Part shown: piece after piece, positions 1-19,062 of the stretch
How positions within the stretch are numbered: the first letter of the stretch is position 1
Layout: each line of letters starts with the position of its first letter
Assembly: GCF_000485595.1 (NCBI RefSeq)
Contig: NW_014578500.1
Coordinates: 7,394 to 30,228 of the forward strand
Source of the DNA: Priapulus caudatus
Taxonomy: Eukaryota; Priapulida; Priapulimorpha; Priapulimorphida; Priapulidae
Direction: 5' to 3'
Length of the DNA: 22,835 bases
Program-made: the position numbers and the translations under genes
Notes under the pieces: generated by a model
What the model was told of the DNA's origin: nothing
Databases searched by the model: none
The model's input: the letters and a program-made list of their open reading frames with translations, nothing else

Positions 1-58
1 CACGCATCGAATCATTCGATGCATCATTCGATGCGTGAATCGAATGATTCGATGCGTG
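1..58. repeat. Palindromic repeat at window edge
   Basis: Positions 1-18 and 41-58 are perfect reverse complements (18 bp arms, 22 bp loop), and positions 4-22 also form a smaller palindrome around CGAATCATTCG. The motif TCGAATG recurs to about position 92. This looks like the edge of a palindromic satellite or foldback element cut by the window start. The family is not recognised. Confidence 0.6.
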
Positions 59-274
59 AATCGAATGTTATATGTGATAAATCGAATGTTATATGCGATA
101 AAATCAACCATAAAACAAAAATCGAATTATGACACAAACAACATGCCATAAACCTTCACTGTCTACGTGTATGCGCTTACTCTCCACTATCGCGTGGTTA
201 CTGTAGTCTACTATCATACGTGGGAGAGTCAAGATTGACGATTGTACGTGCCGCAATCATACTATATAGGTGGA

Positions 275-405
275 ACCAGGAGTGAATAATAATTGCTCTA
301 TCTATTATTATTCTTTTAGATCTATCCATTATATTATTATTATAAATCTATCTATCTATTATTATTATAGATCTATCTATCAATCTATTATTATTCACTC
401 CTGGT
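275..405. mobile_element. Foldback MITE-like element, copy 1
   Basis: A perfect 19-bp terminal inverted repeat, ACCAGGAGTGAATAATAAT, occupies 275-293 and 387-405. The 93-bp interior is AT-rich, made of TATC and ATT simple repeats. Two shorter relatives with the same CAGGARTGAAT arms lie at 2034-2084 and 6420-6477. It has no coding capacity. No clear target-site duplication is seen. Confidence 0.65.
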
Positions 406-687
406 GAAACGTATGTTTGTGACTCACTAAATCCCTCCGAAACTAACGCCCAAATGCGTGACACGGAGACTGTGCTGGTGTCCAGGATTATTTTGGGCGA
501 TTGAAACTGTTATTTACTACATCATGCAGAACGTTGGTAAACACGAAAAAACAGAATAAAATCAAAGAAATAAACCCAATAAAATCAATCTGTTCCTTGC
601 ATGATTGCACTGTTGTTGTAAATACTGTAGCAGTGTTTCTTCTTTTTCTGATTTCGTTTGAAAAATGTAATGTAAATATCATATCGA
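406..687. other. No gene seen
   Basis: A 282-bp AT-rich stretch. Open frames of about 70 codons exist on both strands but show no family resemblance, signal peptide or splice context. Confidence 0.5.
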
Positions 688-1079
688 GCACCTTACATGC
701 AAGGTATTCCTCCTAATTTTTATGGGAAGTCTACTGATAGAATGTTATCATATAAATCTATGCTAGAATATCTCCTCTCCATTTTAAATGCATATTTTTT
801 TACTAAATAGTATTCTTATCGGGAGATATTGCGCATGTGCGAGCACGGTTTCAGGCGTGTAGTACGGACTGAATAAAACTGCATAATATAACTTGCTGAG
901 AGGGAGCGGGTAGGAGACTGAGGAAAGGCGTCAGGAAAGATAGGTGAGTAGCGGTAGAAGAAGAAGGTGGCTGAGCGAGGGACAAGCGAAGCAAGGAAAA
1001 GGGCGGGAGGAGATGAGGTAGGAGTTTTACACCCAACAAGGCTAGGGCGCTCTGCTAAAGTTCACTGATAACAATTTAT

Positions 1080-1132
<53 letters not shown>

Positions 1133-1980
1133 TGAGATACCCCCTAACCATATTAAATGCATATTCAGTACAAAATCTGACTCCTCTGGGGAGATAATGC
1201 GCATGCGCTAACAACGTAGCCAGATTGTGTACTGACTGGTATGTGCAGCGGGCACCTTACATGTAAGTTCTTCCTCCTATTTTTTAAGAGATCTCTGCTG
1301 ATAAAATGTTATCATATAAATCTGTACTAGAATACCTCCTCTCCATTTTAAATGCATAATTTTTACTAAATAGAATTCTTATCGGGAGATATTGCGCATG
1401 TGCGGGCACCGTTTCAGGTGTGCAGTATATACGGACTGCACAATATAACTTGCTGAGGGGAGAGGGGTGGGAAACTGAGTAAAGGCGTCGGGAAAGATAG
1501 CTGAGATGCGGTAAAAGACGAAGGAGGCTGACCGAGGTACAAGCGAAGCAAGGGAAATGGTGGGAGGAGGTGAAGTAGAAGTTTTACAGCCTAAGGTAAG
1601 GCTAGGGCGCTCTCCTAATTATAAATACAAGTTCACTGATAACAATTTATCAGATAAATCTATGCTGAGATACCCCCTAACCATATTAAATGCATATTCA
1701 TTCCAAAATCTGACTACTCTGGTGAGATATTGCGCATGCGCTAACACACTAAAGTAGCCAGATTGTGTACTGACTGGTATATGCAGCGGGCACCTTACAT
1801 GTCATTCTTCCTATTTTTAAGAGCGGTCTACTGATAGAATGTTATCATATAAATCTATGCTAGAAACACTCCTCTAAATTTTAAATGTATAATCTTTGCG
1901 AAATTGTATTTTTCTCGGTAAATATTGCGCATGTGCGAGCACCGTTTCAGGCGTTCAGTACTGACTGAATAAATCTGCAT
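688..1980. repeat. Tandem satellite, ~550 bp unit, about 2.3 copies
   Basis: The phrase GCACCTTACATG recurs at 688, 1252 and 1790, giving periods of 564 and 538 bp; the third unit is cut off near 1980. Within each unit two half-units are themselves related: both carry ATGCT(A/G)AGA-like sequence followed by TTAAATGCATATT and then GGGAGATA(A/T)TGCGCATG. The array therefore seems to have arisen by an older duplication, then amplification. In unit 1 a CA/TA microsatellite (about 1080-1130) replaces a short stretch present in unit 2. No conserved reading frame survives between copies. Confidence 0.8.
1080..1130. repeat. Compound (CA)n(TA)n microsatellite
   Basis: A run of about nine CA units followed by about seventeen AT units, inside the first satellite unit. 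The corresponding place in the second unit (about 1650) has only a short AGATAAATCT-like sequence, so the microsatellite expanded after the satellite was duplicated. Confidence 0.85.
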
Positions 1981-2033
1981 GTATAGTTTGGTCACGAAAA
2001 GAACCCAGGCAACGCCGGATGCTTTACTAGTAT

Positions 2034-2084
2034 CAGGAGTGAATAATAATAGAATCTATTATAATCTATTATCATTCATTCCTG
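2034..2084. mobile_element. Foldback MITE-like element, copy 2
   Basis: Left arm CAGGAGTGAATAATAAT (2034-2050) pairs with 2068-2084 with two mismatches. It is a 51-bp hairpin of the same family as 275-405, with a minimal AT-rich centre. Confidence 0.6.
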
Positions 2085-4142
2085 CTATATAATGAGCCCG
2101 CAGCCCTGCATGGTTAGGATGGGACCGTTCTCATAAGGATGATCACTACTCCATAGGATCGATAACAGTTCTAATCATTTGTTCTCAATCCTTGTCTAAA
2201 TAATTGCTAGGACATCGTGACTAGCATCCTAATAAAATTTGCAAGTGTTATCACAGTCTTAGTTTTAGTTCAAACATTAACGGCATCTGGTAATTATTCA
2301 AGGTTAATTTATTATGCTACCATAGCGGGACGCACTGCCATATCGTGGGAATTGATGAGGTTTCTTATACCTGCTCCGTGAGGGTGCATGTGCTATATAT
2401 ATTACGGTAGTGCATAGACAGACCCGTGCAGCCGTGCATCTGCCACGCTGGTAGCACGGAGTAATTGCGCTGCTATTTGTGGGTGATGGTCGAACGTGGG
2501 GAAGCAAAGAAGATCGTATTGAACACGGACTTAATAAGCAAGGCGAAATGGCAATCTTTACATCGAGGGCGCGATGAAACAACCGGAGATGCATGCGCAC
2601 GAAGAGAGCGCTTTATGAACGAATGCGAATGCGCGAAGGAGAAAGAAGCAAAGACGGAGAACATAGAATGCTTGATGTAAATGCGCGATCAACTAGGTAT
2701 CTGGGAGAGCTATGCCGCCGAACGGCAACCACTGCGCATACGAAAACATTTTGGATAGTGCTGGCATCTGTCGGCAACAAATGATATAATATCTCGTTAT
2801 TATTCATTATTGTCAAGATTAATATGATGGAGGGAGTCGTCATGTGGAGGAAAGCAGACATGTGCGCGCACGAACATTCTCTTCTGCTCTAACATGGGTT
2901 CATATATTACATGAGCAAATACTGAGTCAAGGCATGCGCCATATACCCCCAAGTGACTATTATCAAAGCAAGCCCTATAATTCACTCACATGTACAGTAA
3001 GTAACCTGTGCTGATTTAATGAACAATTACAAATGTAGTGCATTGATACAAAAAAATCCTATTTATTATGCTATGCTTTACAATGAGTTGTATTAGTATA
3101 TCAGCATAAGTTATTTTTTAACGTAGTCAGTAAAACAAATTGTGCCGATGTCGCAACTGTCGCTACAGTGGCAACAATAACATTGATTTCTGCTAATGCG
3201 CCTCATCTACATGGTGCTATCGGAAAGAAGCTGATATAATTCACAATCCGATAAACAACACGGAAATGCGTAACACACAAATCTTCGATAGAATATCCAA
3301 TTTCGTCCTTACTAGACCGCGCAAGTCAACAATCGCAGCTAATTAGTGGTGATTTACGAAGCCATGATATTTCGCGATAACGATATCCGGACCGCGACAA
3401 ACCCAATGATTCGATGTGTCATCGATTAATATTAAGAACGTTTCGCAAGACGGAGTCGCAAAAATACCTTCGCTTATCGGAAAAAAGTAATAACGAGATC
3501 AAATGACGAAATTTCATGCGTAAAGTGTATGACAAGGAAGAGGATGTATTGTGTCATATTTACGGCTGTGGAACTGCCGCAGCATTGCTAAAGAATCCTT
3601 ATCGTGCATGCAGGCACACGTCCCACCATTAATTTTGTCATTGAACAAACTAACATTAGATTTTATCCTGAAATGAATGCCATCTGAGTAGGTAAAATGT
3701 ACCTACTTTAAAACACAATTTCCGTAATTTCTTTTTCGATTTCACGAGCGTACTCTGCGGCGGTCTTTGATTTGTGTTTATCGCGTTGATATGAGTGGAA
3801 ATGTGACCGTTTGCGTGCATGTAGCAAAATGAGCTATAACCTGCAATCTCATATATGCAACCTTAAAAAGATGCTTATAACTTGAATTCATGATTGACGA
3901 AACGAGATCGGCAGACGACCTTTCTTGCGCTGCCTCCTGACCAATTTTATTCTGTTGCCGAGAAAATCCTAAATTCTAATTCTACATGCATTAGCTATGA
4001 CTCCCCCTCTCTTAATATATATATATAGGCCTATATATATCGGGTAATGTGATGCAACACGGCCACCCCAACCGTATCTAGCTTTAAAATACAGAGACAA
4101 TGTCATCCATAATTTGTTTGTAGAGCTACTAGCCACACAGTA
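2085..4142. other. No gene seen (2 kb)
   Basis: Unique-looking AT-rich sequence. Several short open frames (60-98 codons) overlap each other on both strands around 2300-2990 with no domain, signal peptide or consistent splice context. A perfect small palindrome around AGGCCT, flanked by TA repeats, lies near 4018-4040. Confidence 0.5.
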
Positions 4143-4435
<293 letters not shown>

Positions 4436-4438
<3 letters not shown>

Positions 4439-4803
4439 CATAATTATATATATATTATTAATATAATCTGTAGATAAAGATGTAGAGATGTAGATAGAGT
4501 ACAAAATAGAGAACAAGACTATATAATCTCTATTATGTACTCTTGAACTATATATATATACATCGCTGTAACAATATATAGCTATGCCTATAGCAATATA
4601 GGTCTCCCGTAGCGTCCGTGCATGCTGTTGGCTTGAACATTTCCGGTGTCTCGCACCTATCGACCGTGCGCTTTCCTACTTTCTTTTGTCGCCCGCAATC
4701 ACACAGCTGCTCGCCACACGGCGTCTCTATAGCGTCTAATTAATGTTTCAATGAGGACCTCGATGTGATGTCGATGTGTTGAACTCGCGTTCAGTCACTA
4801 ATC
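4436..4803. other. No gene seen
   Basis: AT-rich sequence with short TA runs at about 4445-4460 and 4550-4560. No supported feature. Confidence 0.5.
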
Positions 4804-5046
4804 TGTACGTGTATGGCGAGGGGCGAAGCTGCCTCTCCAGATTTTGGAGCAAAATTAAAAAATAAGCTTAGTTAATAATCGTAAATAACCCTAACGTGAT
4901 TTTTTGGCAACTTTGAAAGCCTTGTCTCAGACCCGTCCCTACCACACTATGGACGTCGATCAAGAGCTGCGCCCGTCGCTCATCATTACACAGTTGAGTC
5001 ATGAAATTTTGCCCCCCCCTAGGAATTTGCTCAGCCTACGGCCCTG
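4804..5046 (-). mobile_element. hAT-like MITE, reverse copy
   Basis: Read on the minus strand this begins CAGGGCCGTAGGCTGAG and runs through the same sequence as 6507-6758, including GAGTCATGA/GTGTAATGATGAGCG-type stretches and the AACCCTAAC-ATTTACGATTATTA core. The far end is degraded (deleted relative to the other copy). The CAGGG terminus is typical of hAT-superfamily ends. Non-coding. Confidence 0.65.
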
Positions 5047-5971
5047 TCATGTGATGTATGATGGTGGTGATAGTGTGTGATGTGCCTGCCAGCAAGTTGT
5101 TCGCGTTTTTGATCCCAACGCTCATCCAGCATTTTAGCGAGAAACTGTCACACTGAAAACGTCAGACTGAACACACATGGCGGAGTGCACGCCTCTGAGC
5201 TCGGAGTAGGAGCTCACATAACTCAATGCTCAGGCTTCGTAACTTCTACCGACATGATATCACACGGTGCGTTTTATACGTTGTGTCGTGCGTCGAATAA
5301 CAACCGATATACGAGGAAACAAATTTTGCCGCGTTTACAAATTGCGCTGCCACACGTTTGTGACGCACTTCTGGCATCATGGACGCATTGAATCTGACTA
5401 ATATAGCCAGGAGACGAGAGGTTTGGCCACAACTTTACTCTGAGGTGTTCACACACGCGAGGACGACAACGTCAGAGTGCCATGCAACTAGTTATCTAGT
5501 TATCCTTGGGTTAAGCTCTTACTTCACCATCGCTGTTACTCGCCAAGTCGTGCGGTTGACACTCTGCCTTTTGCGGATGCGCTAGTTGTTCTATGGCCGG
5601 GGCGACCTTTGCTTATCACACCTCTTTCCTGTGGTCGAGAACCTTAGCCTAAATGCAATGCATACGCGTGAGTCGTCGAGGGGAATTATTTCATATATAA
5701 GTATAGATGGATCAGTTGACGTCGATCAAGTGGCTGCCTGTCTGCATCAGCCCCAGTAGCAGTTAAAACGCTGCCTACGTATTGAAAAGCCATCAAGACC
5801 TGACGACAAAACTATATTTTGAAAAACTATTGAAAAGTTTAAATCTTTTATTACTGACCCATCGTATTTGACGCATAACTTAAATATCATATAGGATGAT
5901 AGCTCAGTAATATCGTAACAAGTAGGTGACTGACCAATCGGTGACATAATTGGCTGATAGTAGATGGGCTC
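5047..5971. other. No convincing gene between two inverted MITE copies
   Basis: Unique-looking sequence separating the inverted copies. The best open frame (plus strand, 5379-5585, 68 codons, beginning MDALNLTNIARRREVW) has no recognisable domain, continuation or splice support, and overlaps another frame on the opposite strand. Not called as a gene. Confidence 0.4.
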
Positions 5972-6225
5972 ATGGTAATGTGAGACAGCTTCCTGAAAAT
6001 TATAATCGCTCGAAGAGCATCAGTTCAGGATTTTTAGTGGATATTTTCATTATATTCAAACTTTTTAACATTTGCAAGAACTATTCGTTTGATCAATCAT
6101 AGATTTCAACAGCCATGGTAATGCAAGACAACTTTGGAATTGTTAGTAGATAATTTCATTATATTTGAATTTTTGTAACATTTGCAAGAATTGTTCTTTT
6201 GATCAATCATAGATTTCAACAGCCA
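5972..6225. repeat. Tandem duplication, 143 and 110 bp units
   Basis: ATGGTAATG followed by (TG/CA)AGACA begins units at 5972 and 6115. Both units share CATTTGCAAGAA and GATCAATCATAGATTTCAAC (6091 and 6201, exactly 110 bp apart). The first unit carries about 33 extra bases near its start. Confidence 0.75.
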
Positions 6226-6419
6226 TGCTGCCTGACTCACACCGCTCATACTAAAATTCGCAATTACATGAATTCATTGTCACGGGCGTCGGTTGCGCTC
6301 TGTTTAGAATTGCTCGGTATGTGTGCCTGCTCGTATTATACAATCCCGTGACCTTTTCAAAGATTAAACTTGTTTTCCATTGGCGTTCCTAGTATAGCGC
6401 CACGTTGCGTCACACATAA

Positions 6420-6477
6420 TATCAGGAATGAATATTAATATAATATTATTATTATCTATTATTATTCACTCCTGATA
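6420..6477. mobile_element. Foldback MITE-like element, copy 3
   Basis: TATCAGGAATGAATATTAAT at the left pairs imperfectly with the reverse of the right end (TATCAGGAGTGAATAATAAT). Same family as 275-405 and 2034-2084, 58 bp. Confidence 0.6.
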
Positions 6478-6506
6478 ATATGCTACGCTACTGCACCGCG
6501 GAATAC

Positions 6507-6758
6507 CAGGGCCGTAGGCTGAGCAAATTCCTAAGGGGGGTCATGACTCAACTGTGTAATGATGAGCGACAGGCGCAGTTGTTGGTCGACGTCCATATAG
6601 TGTGGTAGAGGTGGGTCTGCGACAAGGCTTTCACGGATAAGTGACAAAAAAATCACGTTAGGGTTATTTACGATTATTAGCTATAAGCATATTTTTTAAT
6701 TTTGCTCTAAAATCTATGGGGCAGCTGCCTCCCTTGCCCCCCTCAGGCTACCGCTCTG
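6507..6758 (+). mobile_element. hAT-like MITE, forward copy
   Basis: The left end CAGGGCCGTAGGCTGAG matches the reverse of the right end (CAGAGCGGTAGCCTGAG) with three mismatches, giving terminal inverted repeats for a 252-bp non-coding element. It is an inverted relative of 4804-5046 and shares its first 11 bases with the large insertion at 12234-14806. A clean 8-bp target duplication is not visible here. Confidence 0.65.
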
Positions 6759-7898
6759 AATGCGGCGTGTTACCACGTAAGATACACATACGAGAGGTGG
6801 TTCTTGTAAAAGCAATTTCACAAACATATTAATCACAATTCGTGAGAAATTCACACAAGGGGCTGTTGCGCAAACAAATTTGAACCCCAATTGCTCCCCT
6901 AAAGTTGTTACTTAACAGCTAACCCTTCGCTGCTACCTAAATTAAATATGTGTTTTACACCCGTTTAAAGCTCGGTTTGCATAGGGCGTGAGTGCAGGAA
7001 GTACCATATGACTGCATGCATTTGCCCTGCAGCAATCGGTGTGTGTTTTGTGTGAATGCCAAATTTCTGGCCTTTAGTAAACACAAAACCTGGCGAACAA
7101 TTAGTAAAATGGAGGAATAAAATTCTCATAAAAGAAACATATAATATGTTTGCTCACTTGTTTTCTGGTATTGGGCTTGGAGACGGGGGACGATGGGTGA
7201 TTAAGTCCGCCCGAGATAATGCTTGATTAAATAATATAGTCATAATATACTTCTGATATTACCTCGGAAAACATCGGTTGGAAAACAGTCGGTTTACTTC
7301 GGAAACATGTTATATCACAATTGGCGCTACAATACTTGCGTACTGCGTACGGACGAACATTCGGTTTCTCAAACACTCCATAAAATTGGCCCGAATCTCG
7401 CAAACGGGTAAAACGATAAACCCTCCGGTATATCACACGTCTGATTCACCACTCGTACCCAGCGGTTACGAAAATTAGCATGTCGGGCAGGCGTTTATTT
7501 TCATTTAGGGCATTTAACTTAGAAGGGCGGTGCTTACGAGCTTACGAGCAATTACGAGCTTGCACGTCGACCAACACGACAATCATGGCAAACTTTACCA
7601 GCGCACCCGCCGCCAACGGCGTTCCTGAGACCGGTTCGCAGTATCTGAATAATATCCGTCCTCTTTCCATACATATGTTTACTACTGCGTTGTAGTATTC
7701 CGCAAATAGGATCGCGAGCGAGCCAGAAACCTGGCTCGCTGCCATTCATGTTTCGGGCCAGCGAGGTTTTAGCTGCTATTTTGGTTCCTTTCTGCTGTAG
7801 CCTATAGACAAGCATGCGTGGACACACACACATCTATCGTTCGCCGAGCATTGACGCGATCTTTCACTGTGCTCATCTATACGCACTAATACGCAACC
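6759..7898. other. Upstream region of the acidic-repeat gene; no firm gene
   Basis: The stretch includes a plus-strand open frame with an internal ATG at 7585 (MANFTSAPAANGVPETG..., ending 7695) that has an N-glycosylation sequon but no domain. It also includes overlapping minus-strand frames at 7542-7833. Promoter elements and any 5'-UTR exon of the gene starting at 7899 should lie here, but no clear TATA box or initiator can be singled out. Confidence 0.4.
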
Positions 7899-15093
<7,195 letters not shown>

Positions 15094-15173
15094 TGCTATA
15101 TTGTTTCTCTAACGTTATTTCATACACTTCAGTCAATACAATAGGGTGATGACTGTTCTTATATATTTTAACT

Positions 15174-15271
15174 TTATTATATTTATTATATTTATTATAT
15201 TTATTATATGTATTATATTTATTATATATATTATATTTATTATATATATTATATTTATTAAATGTATTAAA
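15174..15271. repeat. 9-bp TATTATATT minisatellite
   Basis: About ten units of TATTATATT with single-base variants. The minus-strand KYNIYN-like frame is a translation of it. It lies just after the stop codon of the acidic-repeat gene and contains ATTAAA hexamers. Confidence 0.9.
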
Positions 15272-16048
15272 TTTTATTTTGAATTCAGCATTTAGCAACC
15301 CTGTTCGTCTTATTGATAAGCTGTAATTTTATCTATTCATTGAGTATATCATAGTTATAAAAGACGTTCCACGCTGAAACGTGACTATTTTATGATATCA
15401 GTTACAAGATTACGATACGTGAGGGTATGAAAGTTAATACAATTTCACGAACCTGACGTAGTGGCACTTTGTGCGTTTTAGGCCCACTATAATACGATGA
15501 TCCGATATCGCTACAATCCATTATGTGTATGCTTTTTAGAATGCTTTTTAGAATGCTTTTCTTTTCGATTCATCTCGATCTTAAATAATAATGCACTTCT
15601 TGTGATGGCGTATCATGTTCTTGTTTGAATAGTCGAATGTTTACATATGTTTATATTTGGTCACCGAATCGCCTTTTCTGAGTATGTGTTTTATTCGTCT
15701 GCACCGTGTATGCTTCACTGAATGAGGTCTATGTTACAGACATTTACTCTCAGGTTGTTATTGTTCGGCAACTATACAATCCTAGAAAATGGCACACGTC
15801 ATTCTGGTGACAAAATACTGTGTTCAAATTTCTGGTCAATGTTGATAGAGAAAACAAAAACGGCAAAGAAAGGAGGCAATTGGAAACCATTTGTGCAATT
15901 GATTAGCCAATAATCAATCGTTGCTTCGTTTGTACATTCGTTCCATAAAATATCCACGTAGGTGTCCACGTAGTTCTACATAGTTATTTTCACGAATAGA
16001 TTGGACTAACAACATACCAAGTGTCTCCCGATACGGCATATATAAAGC

Positions 16049-16074
16049 GTTATATATATATATATATATATATC
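16049..16074. repeat. (TA)n microsatellite
   Basis: About a dozen TA units following GCGTTATA. Confidence 0.85.
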
Positions 16075-16288
16075 ATCGATTATTGATATACCAGAATTGA
16101 TGAATGCCTAATATCAATGGCGTCTTACAGAACACACGTCAGTAGCTGTTACGTGCATATAGATGTTCACTATAATGTGTTTTGAAATTTAATTAGACTT
16201 CTGAAATTCTTTTTAGACAGATTCCTGCCGTACAGAGTCCTGGGATCGGCTACGCGGATCAGTAAGCCGATGATGCTCTTGCGGCGAA

Positions 16289-16291
16289 GTA

Positions 16292-16334
<43 letters not shown>

Positions 16335-16336
16335 GC
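16289..16336. repeat. (CGCA)n microsatellite
   Basis: About eleven perfect tetranucleotide units of ACGC/CGCA, CpG-rich in an AT-rich setting. Confidence 0.95.
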
Positions 16337-16479
16337 AGTGATTCACGGACGAGCATTTCGATCACATAGACCAAGCTCTGCATGGCACCTGATCGCGTCT
16401 ACGATAGTCCGACTCGAATGGTCACGCCTGCCACCGCGCGTGGATTAGTTTACGTTTCAAATATGGCGCTGTTCCTACC

Positions 16480-16696
16480 GAGAGAGAGAGAGAGAGAGAA
16501 GGGAAGAGGGAAAGGGAGAGGGTAAGAGAGAAAAGAGAGCGCGCACGATAGAGAGCGAGGGAAAGAGAAAGAGAGAGAGAGAGAGCGAGAGAGAGATGAG
16601 AGAGAGAGAGAGAGAGAAGAGCCAGAGAGAGACTGGAGAGAGAGAGGAGGAGAGCGAGATAGACGAGAGAGACGAGAGAGAGAGAGAGAGAGAGAG
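16480..16696. repeat. Interrupted (GA)n purine tract
   Basis: More than 200 bp almost entirely purine on the plus strand. The Ser/Leu-rich minus-strand frame here is a repeat translation. Long mirror-like purine runs of this kind can form H-DNA (general knowledge, not shown here). Confidence 0.95.
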
Positions 16697-18604
16697 CAGC
16701 GTTATCTAGTCTGCGAGACGACGCATAAGATATAATGGAGAAGATTCTCCGCACGGAGTTCTTTAGTCTTAAGAAACGCTGTCCCTGACCTGGGCAGTGC
16801 AGCTGTATAGTAAATTAATTAAGAGGACTATGCTTGATATGCCCGCTGTATTGAAGGGTAAATAACCAAGACGCATGATATTTACATGTACGCTCATAAG
16901 TACGAGCTTTTGTTGGAACGAGTTTAATCATTCGTTCTTTCAGATTTTTTGAATATCTCGCATGTGTTTACAGCATTGTTATAGAAACATGTGGGTTCTG
17001 GGTATATAGAATGATCGTACCAGCCTAAATGAGCGTCTAATAGCCTAATTATATGGTTTTACTTTGTAATCCAACGTCTCAATGCAAATTACTACATCGT
17101 TTAGGAAATTAAACGATATGCGTAAAATAAGTTTTCTAATGTATTCTTACTTGTTTGTTATATATTATGTGTTATATGTACTATACTAAATATATGTATG
17201 ACCATTTACAGTTATCAGAAAAGTACTATCAACAAAGAAATATTCACACATAATGATACTTGTGTGCTGCATGGTTACGAGACATCGAAAAAATTCGCGT
17301 AATTACTCCTTGCAATCGCAACACTCACATTCTACTCGAATAATCGTAATATCTTCAGTTGGTTAAATGTAGCAATTGATATGCAATTCCCCACATATAT
17401 CATTGCGTAATCTTTACACTACACGAAATCACATAGATGTGACCTGTATGAGTTTGTAAGACGAGCGCATTTTAACTGAAGTAAATAATATTCGAAATGA
17501 TTTGCAATGAAATAAAAAATATACATTGAATGAGGTAATTTATAAACGTAAACTCGGCTTATTGAGTGGTTGTCATACATTTATATGGCGTTTTCAATAT
17601 ATTTTTCAATAGTAAATGCTGACGTTAGTGCACCATAATGTAGGTAATATACACTGTTTCCGGTTGACAAAATGAGCGAAAGAATGATCTACGCGTAGTG
17701 AACATCTGCGTACGATATTAGCTCTCAGTGTACACAGATTGTATGAATCTTAGAAATGCAGCCAAATGATATCATCGCATTTTCGTTTGGATATACAATA
17801 TTATTTCGTGACTTATTTCATCACGTAGAAGTAAATCTCGATAAACACGGATTTTAAAAGCACGGGGTTGATGTAAAACTTGTGTTATCTGACACAACGT
17901 GTATGCTCAGCGATAGAATACATAGAATATCAAATAATTCTAGACGAATATAAAATAAATAAAATATTATATAATTTAGATTTTTCTTTGTGGGCAGGTA
18001 TAGTATTTAAACATTGTAACAACATTAGATTACAAATCATATGATGGTGAGTAGACATTAGGCACTCTATACATTAGAATGCGAAGCCTATTTCATATTA
18101 CGATGGCAGCCAGTCTCAGCCATTTATTGTCAGGTAGAATACGTCAAAAATATGGAACTTTTCGCGTGTAGTTTAATAAATGCTATAAATGCTTTAATAC
18201 AAAATTGCAAGTTTAAGAGTGTGAAGCCTAAACGCACGTATGATCACACTATGATCGCAATATATCAAGGTACTTGCGCAATATCAACGTACATTGCCTT
18301 TCAAGTAAAAGCACACAAAATTTTTAATCGAATCTAATATTAATTTACGATTGTTACTCACATACAACTTTCTTTTTAATGAACTCTATTTTGATTCTGT
18401 ATTAGGAGGTGTTCTACATCAGATATTTGAACAGAGGATATTCTACGTCACAACCTGTGCAAATCAACCTGTGCAAATGCGATTCGTACCAGCCTCTCAT
18501 CGTTTCTTTCTATGCTGTCCTCTCTCGAACCTTTAGTCTCGTTACCAAAACCTTTCGACGGGGAACCGAGCGACGAACGTTGATCGTCTCCAAGCAGCTA
18601 GCTA

Positions 18605-18759
18605 TCAGCAGGCTCCCATGAGATCGTACAACGAGCATCCGCTGGCGCAGCACATATCGGCTAGCAGCGCCATCGGTACTCGCTTGGCCGCCATTGCTGA
18701 ACTGTTTCGCCGCTTGCTTCTCGCTGTTGCTGGCTCCATCATCGACATCAATGACTCAT
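18605..18759 (-). CDS. Exon encoding end of C-peptide and A chain
   Basis: It begins with AT, completing an Asp codon (G|AT), then ESLMSMMEPATARSKRR. After KR the A chain VPMALLADMCCASGCS continues LYDLMGAC and then TGA, the stop coming right after the fourth cysteine, as in relaxin A chains. Two processing sites (RSKRR and KR) lie before the A chain, so the mature N-terminus is ambiguous: residue 83 or 92. It is too short (51 codons) to show up as a long ORF. An ATTAAA on this strand (plus 18375-18380) is a candidate polyadenylation signal about 225 bases downstream. Confidence 0.9.
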
Positions 18760-18969
18760 CTGCGTAATATGATAGTAATTAACGCCCATGTGTTTACGTA
18801 GCAGCAATGGTACCAGAAAAAACTGCTAGTGCGGGGGGTCAACGAATATCTAATATAGTCGTTGGACGGTGGTCATGATAATGACAATGACGCTGCTATT
18901 CTTGTTGATGCTGATGTTGATGCTGATGCCTACGATCCTGTTATAGTGAGCATAATGCTGATAATGACG

Positions 18970-19062
<93 letters not shown>

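Larger units (their letters stand above)
15094..18604. other. Intergenic region between converging genes; simple repeats only
   Basis: 3.5 kb of mostly AT-rich sequence with the microsatellites listed separately. 16735-18604 has no repeat or gene I can support firmly. Possible extra + strand exons at 16221-16261 and 18406-18536 are weak and are discussed in the findings. Confidence 0.45.

Noticed and set aside
7480-7695. Possible start of a membrane-receptor-like protein (MANFTSAPAANG from 7585)
   Set aside because: Only 37 codons from the ATG, with no transmembrane segment or splice continuation found, and an equally open opposite strand.
18618-18770. Plus-strand 51-codon ORF starting MRSYNEHPLAQHI
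   Set aside because: It is the antisense of the A-chain exon, whose cysteine pattern, splice phase and processing sites make the minus strand the real one.
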